DNA from: Candidatus Brocadia carolinensis
Lineage (GTDB): Bacteria; Planctomycetota; Brocadiia; Brocadiales; Brocadiaceae
Assembly (NCBI GenBank): GCA_002009475.1
Contig: AYTS01000013.1
Coordinates: 1 to 57,887, forward strand
Length of the DNA stretch: 57,887 bases
Direction of reading: 5' to 3'
Shown: piece after piece, positions 36,938 through 50,571 of the stretch
How positions within the stretch are numbered: position 1 is the stretch's first letter
Layout of the letters: each line of letters begins with the position of its first letter
Notes under the pieces: model-generated
Databases searched by the model: none
What the model was told of the DNA's origin: nothing
Seen by the model: only the letters and a program-made list of their open reading frames with translations
Translations under genes and position numbers: made by a program

Positions 36938-37071
36938 GGGGATTGCCGGTGATTGTTGTTCCTCAACTTAATGCGTATGCTATGTATCCCCTGCTTGTGA
37001 TGGAGGGGAAAGAGAAATGGCTAGAAAGTAAGATTGAGTGAAGCAGAGCGCACTCAACAAAAAATGGTAAT

Positions 37072-37097
37072 GATGGGTTCGCTTTGCATAACCCATC
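37072..37097. repeat. GATGGGTT/AACCCATC palindrome
   Basis: An 8-bp perfect stem (37072-37079 with 37090-37097) encloses CGCTTTGCAT. This is the look of a dispersed GGGTT...AACCC repeat; only one copy is recognised in the window. It lies just upstream of the second czcB. Confidence 0.6.
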
Positions 37098-37142
37098 CTG
37101 CTCTCTTTAATACTGATGAAAGGATGAATCTTCTTCACGTTT

Positions 37143-38666
37143 ATGAAAGACTCAATAATCCGGTTTCGAAAGCCTTTTGCAGTTGGCTTTGTTGTGTTGG
37201 TGGGAATTGTTTTGGCGGTAATTATTCTTCGTATGGAAAAAACAACTGTTGAAGAACATCATGAGCACTCTGCCTTAGAACATGAGCATGAGGAGGGTCA
37301 CGTTAACGGCCCGCATGGAGGGAGATTATTGTCAGATGATCACTTTCAGGTTGAGATCGCTATTTATGAACAGGGAGTTCCATCTCTGTTCAGGGTTCAT
37401 GTATATGACAATAAGAAAGTGGTTGATCCTGATAAAGTGAAACTAACGATAGAATTACACCGGCTTGGTGAAAAAACAGATGTGATCAACTTTAAGAGTG
37501 AGGGCGACCATCTTTGCAGTGACAGGATTATTGAAGAACCACACTCTTTTGATGTTAAAGTGATAGCAGAATATAACGGTCGTGTTTATCGATGGGAGTA
37601 TTCACAAATAGAAGGGAGGGTTGCGCTTACACCCGAGGCAGCACAAAGCGCTGGAATTGGCGTTAAAACTGCCGGTTCCGTTCAGATGAAGACTGTTCTT
37701 GAACTTCCAGGCGAGATTGAGCTCAACGCTGACAAGGTAGTACATGTCGTACCAAGAGTCTCAGGTGTGGTTACTGAGGTATACAAAAACCTTGGTGATG
37801 AGGTAAAACATGGTGAGGTTATCGCTGTTATTGACAGCCGGGAACTGGCAGAATTGAAGAGCGAGTATTTGGCTTCTATTAAACGTGTAGAACTGGCGCA
37901 GGCGACATTTGAACGGGTAGAGCGCCTTTGGAAAGAAAAGATTTCCTCAGAAAAAAATTATCTTGCAAGCAGGCTGGCATTGTCAGAAGCCAGGATAAAT
38001 TTGCATGAAGTTATACACAAATTGCTCGCATTGGGACTTTCTCAAAATGATCTAAACAACATCTCAGACAAGGAAGAGGCGAGTTTTCTACGTTATGAGA
38101 TACGCGTACAATCTAATGGGGTGGTTATTGAAAAACATATTTCCATTGGGGAATCGGTCAAGGAGGATGCCGATATCTTTATTTTAGCTGATTTATCAAC
38201 AGTTTGGGTGGGAGTCACGGTGTATGCCAAAGATTTTAAAATAGTTAAATCGGGACAAAAAGTTACGGTACGATCAAAGGTATTGGGGCTGGAAGTTGAT
38301 GGCATACTGACCTATATCGGACCACTCGTTGGAGAAGAAACAAGAACTGCCAGGGGGGTAGTGGTTGTACAGAACCAGGAAGGACAGTGGCGTCCAGGCC
38401 TTTTTGTAACTGTTGAAATTGTTCAGGAAGAGGTATTGGTGCCTGTGGCGGTACCTGTCGATGCAATCCAAACATTAGACGATAAATCGGTTATTTTTGT
38501 GCAATATGGAAACCAGTTTGAGGCCCGCCCCCTGGAGTTGGGAAGGAGTGATGGTCAATGGGTGGAGGTTTTGCATGGGCTCTTACCTGGCGAAAAATAC
38601 GTTGCGCACAATAGTTTCATCCTGAAAGCAGAACTGGGGAAGGCGGGGGCGACGCATGAGCATTAA
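37143..38666 (+). CDS. CzcB-type periplasmic adaptor with His-rich N-terminus
   Basis: 507 residues. One anchor segment (about residues 12-30) is followed by a His/Glu-rich stretch (EEHHEHSALEHEHEEGH), a plausible metal chelator, and a small extra beta domain. The adaptor core follows: VVHVVPRVSGVVTEVYKNLG, a coiled-coil hairpin with EKISSEKNYLASRLALSEA, VIEKHISIGESV, and PGLFVTVEI. It differs from the first CzcB in having His instead of Cys at the N-terminus, so the two pumps may handle different metals. A four-helix-bundle gene separates it from its pump gene. Confidence 0.9.
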   Translation: MKDSIIRFRKPFAVGFVVLVGIVLAVIILRMEKTTVEEHHEHSALEHEHEEGHVNGPHGGRLLSDDHFQVEIAIYEQGVPSLFRVHVYDNKKVVDPDKVKLTIELHRLGEKTDVINFKSEGDHLCSDRIIEEPHSFDVKVIAEYNGRVYRWEYSQIEGRVALTPEAAQSAGIGVKTAGSVQMKTVLELPGEIELNADKVVHVVPRVSGVVTEVYKNLGDEVKHGEVIAVIDSRELAELKSEYLASIKRVELAQATFERVERLWKEKISSEKNYLASRLALSEARINLHEVIHKLLALGLSQNDLNNISDKEEASFLRYEIRVQSNGVVIEKHISIGESVKEDADIFILADLSTVWVGVTVYAKDFKIVKSGQKVTVRSKVLGLEVDGILTYIGPLVGEETRTARGVVVVQNQEGQWRPGLFVTVEIVQEEVLVPVAVPVDAIQTLDDKSVIFVQYGNQFEARPLELGRSDGQWVEVLHGLLPGEKYVAHNSFILKAELGKAGATHEH

Positions 38667-38686
38667 CAAATGGTAAATCCAAAGCT

Positions 38687-42354
<3,668 letters not shown>

Positions 42355-42717
42355 GGTTATAGTGTTACCGTGTAAAATCTTTTTTTTCAGAAGTTTTTTA
42401 TACCGCCCTTGATAGGAGGGATTTGGTTATGGCCTTGTTGCGCTATAGTATTACTGCGTAAAAACCTCTTTTTTTGTAAGTTTTTTCAGAACCCTATTTA
42501 CCCCTTATCAGGAGGTACAGATTGTTTATGAGAGAAAGATTGCCTCGCGGAGTTTACCCTGAGCAACGCGAATGTGCTCGCAATGACAACGCACAATATT
42601 TCATCAAAGGCATAGCCTGTGTCATCTATGAAAAAGCATGTCATTGCGAGGGTCTTTTCCGAAGCAATCTCCCGCTTTCACAACGGAGAATTGGTTGTGG
42701 CTTTGTTGCGTTGTGGG
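42355..42717 (+). repeat. Two tandem repeat heads and the long composite repeat, copy 2 (forward)
   Basis: The head TTATAGTGTTACCGTGTAAA starts two bases after the czcA stop. It is followed by a CCCTTGATAGGAGGG palindrome (about 42403-42417), then a second head (CTATAGTATTACTGCGTAAA at about 42443) that begins the long unit shared with 25360-25660 (reverse) and 57205-57480. The unit ends at about 42710, next to the nudix stop codon. Confidence 0.9.
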
Positions 42718-43215
42718 TTATCTGATGGACAAAAAAATACTGCAAACCGTTTTTGCATCCCTGATGATACCCTTCCGTATCATCTCTAATGCATTATTCA
42801 ATTTAACCTGTATAGTGCCTTTAATTGATTCGTCCATCTGATAATTTGTTTGAGTTTTTACAAGATTCGTTGCCTTAAAGAGATGCATTGTTTCATTCAG
42901 AATGCCTGGTGATGGGTACAGAATAATGAGTGGTTCAAGTATTCCTGCCCGATAGCCCGTCTCTTCTTCCAATTCACGTCCTGCGCAGTCAATGAACGTC
43001 TCGCCCTTATCGAGCGTGCCTGCGGGAATTTCATAAAGAGTTTCTTTCACCTGGTGTCGGTATTGTTGAAGAAGGATAATTTCATCTTGGGCAACAAACG
43101 GAATAATTGCCGCTGATCCCGGGTGTTCAATAACCTCTCTCGTGACCTTTCTTCCGTCATCTAAAAGCACATCGTCCTTTCTAACGTTTATTTTTTTGCC
43201 TTTGTAAATAATCAT
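42718..43215 (-). CDS. Nudix hydrolase, ADP-ribose pyrophosphatase type
   Basis: 165 residues. The Nudix box is complete at residues 66-88 (G66, E72, REL at 80-82, EE at 84-85, G87). The N-terminal KVTREVIEHPGSAAIIP and the middle LLQQYRHQVKETLYEIPAG are typical of ADP-ribose pyrophosphatases, which cleave ADP-ribose to AMP and ribose-5-phosphate. The last codons (IFLSIR) and the stop lie at the edge of a repeat; the family usually ends around here, so little if anything is lost. It follows the pilin operon by 60 bases on the same strand. Confidence 0.92.
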   Translation of the reverse strand: MIIYKGKKINVRKDDVLLDDGRKVTREVIEHPGSAAIIPFVAQDEIILLQQYRHQVKETLYEIPAGTLDKGETFIDCAGRELEEETGYRAGILEPLIILYPSPGILNETMHLFKATNLVKTQTNYQMDESIKGTIQVKLNNALEMIRKGIIRDAKTVCSIFLSIR

Positions 43216-43275
43216 AAAGACCTATTATAAAGCAACGTTCATCAAGAGCAATCAAAGTTTCGTAATTTATCTCAA

Positions 43276-44559
43276 TTAGGATTCGATTGTTTTCCACGCG
43301 ATTACTTTAAATTCTTTTGGGGTACCTTCTATAAAATTATTTAAGTCTTCATCATAAAGGACATTACCATTGCCAGGGATACTAATGGTTTTCCCGATGA
43401 TAGAGCCATAAATATTGCCATTTCCTGTAATGCTCGCGGTTGCCTTGGGAGCATATATTGCACCATAAAGATTTCCATTTCCAGAAATACTTATACTGGT
43501 ACAACTTGAAGTTCCATAGAGAATAAAATCTTTCGGTTTGGGGTTACTATTTAAATTTGCTATACCATTTCCACTTATAGATGCGGTTCCTGAAACATAA
43601 ATCTTTAATGATCCCCCTGAAAGAATAGTTAACTTTCCATTTCCACTAATGCTGATATTTCCATCTATATATAAGGTCACATTACCGTTTATATAACCAT
43701 CGGCATTACCACTAATATTAATATTAGGAAGACGGTACGTCCCGGAAGATATCGTTTTGCTATTATTAGCAGCAATGCTTAATGTTTCTGGTGTTCCACC
43801 ACCAGGATCGGCCATAGGTGTCATGTCTTTAGGACTATCGGCAGCTGATTTATTACCTAAGACTGCTGCATTACCACTGGTTGTTATATCCGTATTTGGA
43901 TTACCTCCAGATCCAACCATGGCATCCCCATAGATCTTTGCATTACCACTTAGGCTTATACTCCCAGCGCCTATCTTATTTGTGCCTACATCGCCATTTG
44001 ACAAAAGTGTTGATGCCGATGGATCGGTACTGGAGTTGTAGCTATCCGACTTCCCATTTCCTGAGAGAGTAACTCCTTGATCGCCAAAGATGCCGCAATT
44101 AAATAAAGAAGAAACTGCCCTTATTCGTACCTTTATCTTTGTAATGCTATTTGTCCCCAAAATTTTCCCGTAGCTTTCAACGTCCACATAAGCAGGAGGA
44201 GTACTGTTATCGTAAATAATACTAGGAAACCAATAAGCGGCATTACTACCGAAATTAGCCGTTGATGGATCCGTGAATGAAAGTCCCATGCCGGTTGCAT
44301 CAGCTTTTGATATATAGTTATTTGGACTATTTATATACTCTCCGATAAGCCGGTTATATCCAGCCTCTGCAACATAAAAAGCTTGCACGTTATTTTTATA
44401 ATTACTGCTTATTTTAATGTCTGTGGTTGTTGTGATAACCGCGGTGCTTCCCACCAGTGCTAAAATAGCAACTAGTGCAATTGCAATAATAAATACCATT
44501 CCTTTTTCATCTCTACATTTCGATATTACATGTCTGGTTGATTTCCATCGTAATTTCAT
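43276..44559 (-). CDS. PilX-like pilus-assembly protein with a beta-repeat body
   Basis: 427 residues. N-terminal DEKGMVFIIAIALVAILALV and KISSNYKNNVQAFYVAEAG form a PilX/type IV prepilin-like helix. The C-terminal half consists of about ten repeats around S/G-x-(I/L)-S-G-N-G/A, predicting a beta-helix or stacked-strand body. Two lone Cys (SLFNCGIFG, TSSCTS) may form a disulfide. The ATG at 44559 has GGAG seven bases upstream; an ATG at 44571 is in frame without one. It is the last pilin-type gene of the operon. Confidence 0.8.
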   Translation of the reverse strand: MKLRWKSTRHVISKCRDEKGMVFIIAIALVAILALVGSTAVITTTTDIKISSNYKNNVQAFYVAEAGYNRLIGEYINSPNNYISKADATGMGLSFTDPSTANFGSNAAYWFPSIIYDNSTPPAYVDVESYGKILGTNSITKIKVRIRAVSSLFNCGIFGDQGVTLSGNGKSDSYNSSTDPSASTLLSNGDVGTNKIGAGSISLSGNAKIYGDAMVGSGGNPNTDITTSGNAAVLGNKSAADSPKDMTPMADPGGGTPETLSIAANNSKTISSGTYRLPNINISGNADGYINGNVTLYIDGNISISGNGKLTILSGGSLKIYVSGTASISGNGIANLNSNPKPKDFILYGTSSCTSISISGNGNLYGAIYAPKATASITGNGNIYGSIIGKTISIPGNGNVLYDEDLNNFIEGTPKEFKVIAWKTIES

Positions 44560-44595
44560 AGACCACTCCATTTTTTGTCATAATTGCAAAAGAGA

Positions 44596-45941
44596 TCAGT
44601 AAATCTCCTTCCAGTTTACTATTTTTAACGGTTGATTTTTAACGGCGTCTTCTATATCACAGCTATTATAATACACATTTATGCCGCCATTTATGGTTGA
44701 AGTCTGAACGGAGAGAATTGCCCCAAAAATATTTACGCCACCCCCACCACCGTCTAATTCGACGTCTCCGGTTGATAAGATTAATCCATGCCAGATAAAA
44801 CCACCCCCAAGCTTTAAATCTCCTTTTACTAATAAAGTACCATAACCAGTTACACCATTTAAGCGTAACCCTTGATTATTAGGAGGATTCGATGTGTCCG
44901 AGTAACAGACAACATAGTTGCTTGCATTTCCATAGGTACTATTAGTTTGATCGCTGGTTATTGTTACTGTAGCATCATTTTTTTAGCTCATTAATATATC
45001 CCATAATATCCACATCTATTGGTCCAGTTTGTGGCGATGATGGAGAACCAGTTAAGTTGGGAGTGCCGTTTATGTCTACCGTCTGGCGGGTTTAGAACAT
45101 AAGCTGGTGGAATTGGTGGGTTAGTACTACAGGTATCATTTCCACTAACAGTTGCGGATGAGCCGTTTATTTCTACAGAGTATTTTGAATATAAAGGAGC
45201 CAATATGGGGGGGCCAGGGTGATGAACCACTTCGATTTCGATTATCTTTAAGCTACCTCCGCTGATTCCATAAGCCGTTATGATTTCCACTGGTTTATAT
45301 TTTGGTGGTGGTGTACTTGATGTAAATTGTACTGCAATGGTGGGAGCCAACGGATCTTCATATCCGTAATAGATAATGTTTCCTCGGACTCCGGCGGTAT
45401 GGGTTGCTGTACTTCCGTCATTATCATTATAGTGGCGTGACGTAATTGTATGGCCGGCTTGTTCAGCATCAAATTCCCTTTTATGTCGAATCTTGACCCA
45501 ATACGAAGAGGCAGTTTGAAGGCTATTTACTACGATAGTGGTATTTGTGTGATTGAATGGACTATATTGAGGAATATAATTTGTGTAACTGTTACTATAA
45601 TTTGGATCATCTGAGGTTTGCCAGGCATTCAACGTTAAGATGTATGCAGACCAATTTTCGTTTGGACTTGCAGAAGGATCACCTGCATAATTAGAAGCTA
45701 ATGATGATCCTCTAAGACGATTCCTTGCTTCTTCTATTCCAGCTTGTGCTGCATATAATGCCTGTACACTGGACTTATAATTGCTACTTATTTTAATGTC
45801 CATGTTAGTTGTTATAACAGCAATACCACTTGCCAACGCTATAATAGCAACAATTGCCAGGGTGGCAATAAGGGCTATTCCACGTTCATCTGTGTATTTT
45901 GACATCATACCAAACAATGCTGATCGATATTTTGAATTCAT
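44596..45941 (-). CDS. Second PilX-like pilus-assembly protein, two frameshifts
   Basis: The N-terminus (DERGIALIATLAIVAIIALA, KISSNYKSSVQALYAAQAG) is closely related to the neighbouring PilX-like protein. The frame breaks near 45085-45090, where removing one base from the GGG (C-run in the gene) joins AYVLN to QTVDINGTPNLTGS. It breaks again at a T7 run, 44978-44984, where removing one base joins DIMGYINELK to NDATVTITSDQTNS. The restored 447-residue protein ends with GTLLVKGDLKLGGGFIWHG and a glycine-rich beta region like its paralogue, and stops at 44596. The restored C-terminal domain is the main evidence for one gene. Confidence 0.78.
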
Positions 45942-46010
45942 ACGCAAGCTTCTTTAGTGCAAATTTGGAACTTAGTGTTCTAAGGTTTAAATAGCCCAAC
46001 GAAAAATCGC

Positions 46011-46604
46011 TTAATTATTTAGATTTTCTGGGGTTATCCGAGAGGTCAACGTGCCATAACTATATCCAAGGTTAGGGTCTGCTTTGGCTGTCCTTCCGGT
46101 TATGGTAATTTGTATCTGACGTATACTAGATGCTGTTGAAGTAGCAATACCGTTTATATCGTAGTAAAGAAAAGTGCATCCATCAATATCCTCGGCGAGC
46201 GGTTGAAAGCCTCCGCCCGTATTCCTTTTAATTTGACAAGGATACGTCGCATCATTGGTATTATAATAACGATAGGTTATCTCCTCATTTGAACCCCCAG
46301 TAGTTGTTCCATTGCCATCAAGATCGGCCAGGATTTTCATTAATGTTGCTGTGTTGGTTCCAATTCCAACAAAACCTGCGACCGTTGGGTCATACCCGGC
46401 CATCCTGACTTCTCTGACCATCATATCCATGACGGCCCGAACATTCTGTTGCATCTCGGTAACTTGTTCTTGGAAACTATAAGATTTACGCTGCACATTA
46501 AAGATACTGACCGCTACGCCCATGAGAATCATACTGATTGCAAGACCAATCATTAATTCTACAAGCGTAAAACCCCTTTCATCGTGCTTTAGTTCAAAGG
46601 ACAT
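46011..46604 (-). CDS. PilW-like minor pseudopilin
   Basis: 197 residues. The prepilin peptidase site is ERG/FTLVELMIGLAISMIL (cleavage after Gly12, Glu at +5). Downstream helix residues EQVTEMQQNVRAVMDMMVRE and VRMAGYDP match PilW proteins. It is shorter than most PilW proteins but ends without a homopolymer break. Minor pseudopilins prime assembly of type IV pili or type II secretion filaments. It lies 12 bases after the PilV gene. Confidence 0.87.
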   Translation of the reverse strand: MSFELKHDERGFTLVELMIGLAISMILMGVAVSIFNVQRKSYSFQEQVTEMQQNVRAVMDMMVREVRMAGYDPTVAGFVGIGTNTATLMKILADLDGNGTTTGGSNEEITYRYYNTNDATYPCQIKRNTGGGFQPLAEDIDGCTFLYYDINGIATSTASSIRQIQITITGRTAKADPNLGYSYGTLTSRITPENLNN

Positions 46605-46616
46605 TTTTTTTTAATC

Positions 46617-46991
46617 CTATTTTGCAAAAATTGTCTGTAATGTTACTTTATGCTTTGAAGTTGTAGTTCCTGGATTCCAGTATACATCGACTTTGACGGT
46701 CTTCGTATCGGTTTCTGGAATATCGTTTTGGACCTGAGCTTCCAGATAATAATCAGTATACACGGTGTAGGTTCCCAAGATGGCATCGTAATCTATCCCT
46801 TTAAAATACTCCATTTTGTCCTGTGCCAAGGTCGTTGCAACGGTAACTCCTTTGCTCTGTTTATTACCCTTTATCACTGCTGTTGCTAAACTCATTACGG
46901 CAAATAACCCGATGGCGATGATAGCAATAGCCAGTATGACTTCTATCATAAGAAAGCCTTTGTTGTTGTACAATTTGAAAGTGGTTTTCAT
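46617..46991 (-). CDS. PilV-like minor pseudopilin
   Basis: 124 residues with prepilin site NKG/FLMIEVILAIAIIAIGL (Glu at +5) and following LAQDKMEYFKG, typical of PilV/GspI-type proteins. Its body is a short beta domain (VKVDVYWNPG, KHKVTLQTIFAK). It lies within the pilin gene block between FimT and PilW genes, spaced by about 26 and 12 bases. Confidence 0.86.
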   Translation of the reverse strand: MKTTFKLYNNKGFLMIEVILAIAIIAIGLFAVMSLATAVIKGNKQSKGVTVATTLAQDKMEYFKGIDYDAILGTYTVYTDYYLEAQVQNDIPETDTKTVKVDVYWNPGTTTSKHKVTLQTIFAK

Positions 46992-47017
46992 GATTATTTC
47001 ATGTTATTTAAGACAAA

Positions 47018-47494
47018 TTATTCTATCTTAACTCGGCCAGTTACAGCGATTGATACTGACTTTATTCCGCTTCTATTTGTAAGGGTGACCGTTGTTAAAT
47101 TTGCTGCATTTCCCCTGGGATAGAAAATGAGATCGTTTGCGTTGCTTGAACTATAAACTACGTCATAATATTTGTTATGAATATCTTTTGTGATAAGAGA
47201 TTCACCTGTAGAGATAGCGCCATTTTTGTCACGGTCTTCCAATATGCTATATTGATGATTATTGTCGTAGATAATTCTGAATTCATTATTCTGGCTAATT
47301 GCCTGCATTCGTGCCCACATGAGATCTCCCATGATCTGTCTGGTTGCTCCGCTCAGTCGAATTGACGGTTTCATACCAATATAGACAGGAATAGTAATTC
47401 CAGCCAGAATAGCAATTATGAAAAGGGCTACTAGCATTTCTATGAGGGAGAAACCCTCTTGTTTGTACGATCCAAAATGTCTGTTTCTTTTCAT
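47018..47494 (-). CDS. FimT/GspH-like pseudopilin
   Basis: 158 residues. The prepilin site is QEG/FSLIEMLVALFIIAIL (Glu at +5). The words GDLMWARMQAISQNNEFRI, ILEDRDKNGAI and IFYPRGNAANLTTVTL are characteristic of FimT/GspH. The gene starts four bases after the PilC/GspF gene, indicating one transcript. Confidence 0.9.
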   Translation of the reverse strand: MKRNRHFGSYKQEGFSLIEMLVALFIIAILAGITIPVYIGMKPSIRLSGATRQIMGDLMWARMQAISQNNEFRIIYDNNHQYSILEDRDKNGAISTGESLITKDIHNKYYDVVYSSSNANDLIFYPRGNAANLTTVTLTNRSGIKSVSIAVTGRVKIE

Positions 47495-47497
47495 GAA

Positions 47498-48745
47498 TTA
47501 ATTAGCGCCCATACCCTGCATCAGTTTTATTAAAGGGACAAACATCGCAATTACAATAAAGCCAACGGATCCACCAAGGAATACAATCATCATCGGTTCT
47601 ATAAGACTCACCATCGCCTCCACAGCCCTATCTACTTCATCATCATAATTATCTGCCACCTTTGAGAGCATCTTATCCAGTTCTCCTGTTTCTTCTCCTA
47701 CTTCAACCATATTGACAACCATCTCGTTACAAATCTTAGAAGCGCGAAGTGGCTTGGTGATACTCTCCCCACCCCGAATACTATCGTGAATGTTCTGAAT
47801 AGCTTGCGCCATAGCGGCATTTCCAGAGGCCTCTTTGACATTATTCAGTGCGTCAAGAATGGGTACTCCGCTGGAAGTAAGGGTTGCCAGGGTTCGGGTA
47901 AATCTTGATACGGTAGATTTATTGATAATCTTTCCAAAGACAGGCAATTTGAATTTGGCTCTGTCTATAAGCAAACGTATTTTTTTTATCTTTCCCGCAA
48001 TTTTGTAAAGAATGAAAATACCGAAAGGTACAGCGGGGATAAACATCCATTGGTTCTTCAGTACCATACTAAAGGTAATAAGCATTTTGGTCGGGGTGGG
48101 AAGTTCCAGATCCATCTCTTCAAAAATCTTTGCAAAATTCGGTATGATAAAAATCATAAGGCCAATTAAAATCCCTGCTGCAACAACGGTAACGACTGCC
48201 GGATATACCATGGCACCGATTATTTTCCTGACCAGACGCTCTATCTTTTCTCTGAAATCGGCTAACCGCTGAAGGATAATATCGAGGGAACCACTCGTCT
48301 CTCCGGCCTTTACGATATTTACGTATAATTTATCAAAGACCCTGGGATGTTTCGCGAGTGCCCCGGAAAGGGTATTGCCACTTTCAATATCTTCGATTAC
48401 TTTCTGTGTCGTATTTTTGAAGAGGCCTTTTTTCATTTGCGAAGTGAGTATTTTGAGACCTCGTATAATGGGAAGACCAGCATCCTGGAGTGTTGATAGT
48501 TGGCGGGTAAAGACGGTTAATTCTTTGGATTTAACCCTGCCGAAAGAGATAGATATTTCCCTACGCTTTTTGCGGGAGGTGCATAGTGTTTCATTAGGTT
48601 TTTGCCGTGTATTAATTTCTTTAACATGTGTAGGAAAGTAGCCGAGTCCCCGTATCTTTGCAATTGCCTCATCAGATGTGGTGGCGTCAATCTTGTTCTT
48701 TATTGCCTGACCTTTGCTGTCAACGGCACGGTATTGAAAGACTAA
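47498..48745 (-). CDS. PilC/GspF inner-membrane platform protein
   Basis: 415 residues, usual length. It has two repeats of the GspF domain (FTRQLSTLQDAGLPIIRGLK and FTRTLATLTSSGVPILDALN) and three membrane segments. It anchors the assembly ATPase to the pilus or pseudopilus base. The ATG at 48745 (MLVFQYRAVDSKGQ) has AAGGAG upstream and suits the family; an in-frame start at 48781 does not. The T8 run at 47980-47987 is in frame here. A single GspF serves two ATPase genes upstream. Confidence 0.94.
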   Translation of the reverse strand, partial: LVFQYRAVDSKGQAIKNKIDATTSDEAIAKIRGLGYFPTHVKEINTRQKPNETLCTSRKKRREISISFGRVKSKELTVFTRQLSTLQDAGLPIIRGLKILTSQMKKGLFKNTTQKVIEDIESGNTLSGALAKHPRVFDKLYVNIVKAGETSGSLDIILQRLADFREKIERLVRKIIGAMVYPAVVTVVAAGILIGLMIFIIPNFAKIFEEMDLELPTPTKMLITFSMVLKNQWMFIPAVPFGIFILYKIAGKIKKIRLLIDRAKFKLPVFGKIINKSTVSRFTRTLATLTSSGVPILDALNNVKEASGNAAMAQAIQNIHDSIRGGESITKPLRASKICNEMVVNMVEVGEETGELDKMLSKVADNYDDEVDRAVEAMVSLIEPMMIVFLGGSVGFIVIAMFVPLIKLMQGMGAN

Positions 48746-48795
48746 CATTGCCAACTCCTTCTCCTGATATTTATAAAGCAACTGTTATGGTAAAG

Positions 48796-50539
48796 TTAAG
48801 ACAATATGGTTTCTCTTGCAATTTCATGAAGGGTTGTTAATCCATGGTATGCTGCTGTCAATCCGCTATTTCTCAAGGTATTCATTCCGTTTTTTTTTCG
48901 CAGCGGTTCTTATAACACTGGTATTTGACTGTTCGATAATTAAACGCCGTATTTCGTTACTCATTACCATAATTTCATATATTCCCATACGGCCTTTGTA
49001 GCCTGTTTTGTTACAATGATTACACCCTCTACCTCTGAAAAAATTCTTTCCTGCAATATCTGCCTCTGTAAGACTTAGCTCCATCAAAGATTGTTCAGAT
49101 GGGTCGTACTCTTCTTTGCACGATTCACATATCTTGCGCACTAGTCTCTGGCTAATAACGGCTTCTACCGTAGCGGCGATCAGATATGGTTTAATCTCCA
49201 TATCAATTAAGCGCGTCACGGTAGTAGGAGAGTCATTGGTATGCAACGTACTGAAAACAAGATGCCCTGTTAGCGATGCCTGGATAGCAATGCGTGCTGA
49301 TTCTTCGTCCCGTATTTCCCCGACAAGGATAATGTCGGGGTCTTGTCGTAAAATAGCCCTTAAACAACTTGCAAAGTTTACTCCGATAGACGAATTTGTC
49401 TGAACCTGAATGAGGCCGTCAACATTATATTCTACGGGATCTTCTGTCGTGATAATTTTTGTGCCAATGTCATTCAAATAATTTAATGCCGCATACAGAG
49501 TTGTTGTTTTTCCTGAACCGGTCGGACCAGTAACCAGGATGATTCCATTGGGTTTGCTTAATATCTGATACATCGCCTTCAATTCTTCAGAAGTAAAACC
49601 TAAAGTGTCAAGATTGAGCGATACGGCGGTTTTATTCAGGAGCCGCATCACAATGCTCTCTCCGTATTTGGTGGGGAGTGTCGAAATCCGCAAATCTATA
49701 GGCATACCTTCAACATTCAATTGAATACGCCCATCCTGAGGTAATTTACGCTCTGAAATATCCATGCCTGAAATAACTTTTATCCTTGAAGTAATCGGTA
49801 TACCCAGGGGTTTAGGCGGAGATATTTTTTCAATGAGCATACCGTCTATGCGATACCTCAATCGAAAGCTGTCTTCGAATGCCTCAAAATGAATATCGCT
49901 GGCTTTATTTAATACGGCATCCAGAAACATAAGGCCAACCCATTTTTTTACGGGAGCAGCATCGGCCATCTTCTTGAGTTCGTCAATATCAATGTACTCG
50001 CCTTTAATAGTCTCTGTATAAGACTCGTCCCCTTTAAATTCCGATAACAGTTGTTCTACAGATTCGTGCTTATGCGGATAATACTTTTCCAGTGCCCGAA
50101 CGATCGCGTTTTTATTGCAGAGTACAGATTTTATTGAATGTTTAAGAATCAATCGAAGATCATCGATTGTTTCGAAGTTTAATACGTCTTCCTGAGCAAT
50201 GGTAAGAATGTTGTCCTGTATCCCCAGAGGAATGATATGGTATAAGTGAGCAATTGCAAGCGGTACTAAATGAATAATCTCGATTGGGATTTCTATGTTT
50301 TCAATATCAACAACCTCTAATCCCGTGTGTTCGCTTAACGCCTGCATAATCTGTTTATTGGTTATATAGTGAAGACTTATCAGAATATCTCCGAGTAAAC
50401 CTCCTTTTTGTTTTTGTACAGCCATTGCCTCCTGGATTTGTTCATCCGTAACGAATCCTTTGTCCTTTAATACTTGCCCGAAGAGTCTTTTCTTTGCTTC
50501 GGTTTTTACGTCTCTCTTTGTTTTTCCTTTTACATGCAT
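48796..50539 (-). CDS. GspE/PilB assembly ATPase 1, one frameshift near the C-terminus
   Basis: 580 residues after repair. Order: GspE N-terminal domain (FGQVLKDKGFVTDEQIQEAM, about residues 20-170), ATPase with Walker A GPTGSGKTTTLY, Walker B ILVGEIRDEESA and the tetracysteine zinc site CESC...CNHC. The open frame stops at 48866 in RNEYLEK. Removing one base from the T9 run at 48890-48898 gives NGMNTLRNSGLTAAYHGLTT and ends at TAA 48796, matching the family C-terminus (compare LGMTTLKEDGLRKAKDGKTT in ATPase 2). It powers pilus or secretion filament assembly. Confidence 0.93.
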
Positions 50540-50571
50540 AATTAACGTATTCCGGTGTTAAAAGTTTTTTA

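Noticed and set aside
42522..42725. Small ORF starting MFMRERL behind a GGAGG inside the composite repeat, also seen in the copy at 25322-25531
   Set aside because: The third copy at 57205-57480 does not preserve the frame, so the similarity reflects the DNA repeat and not a protein.
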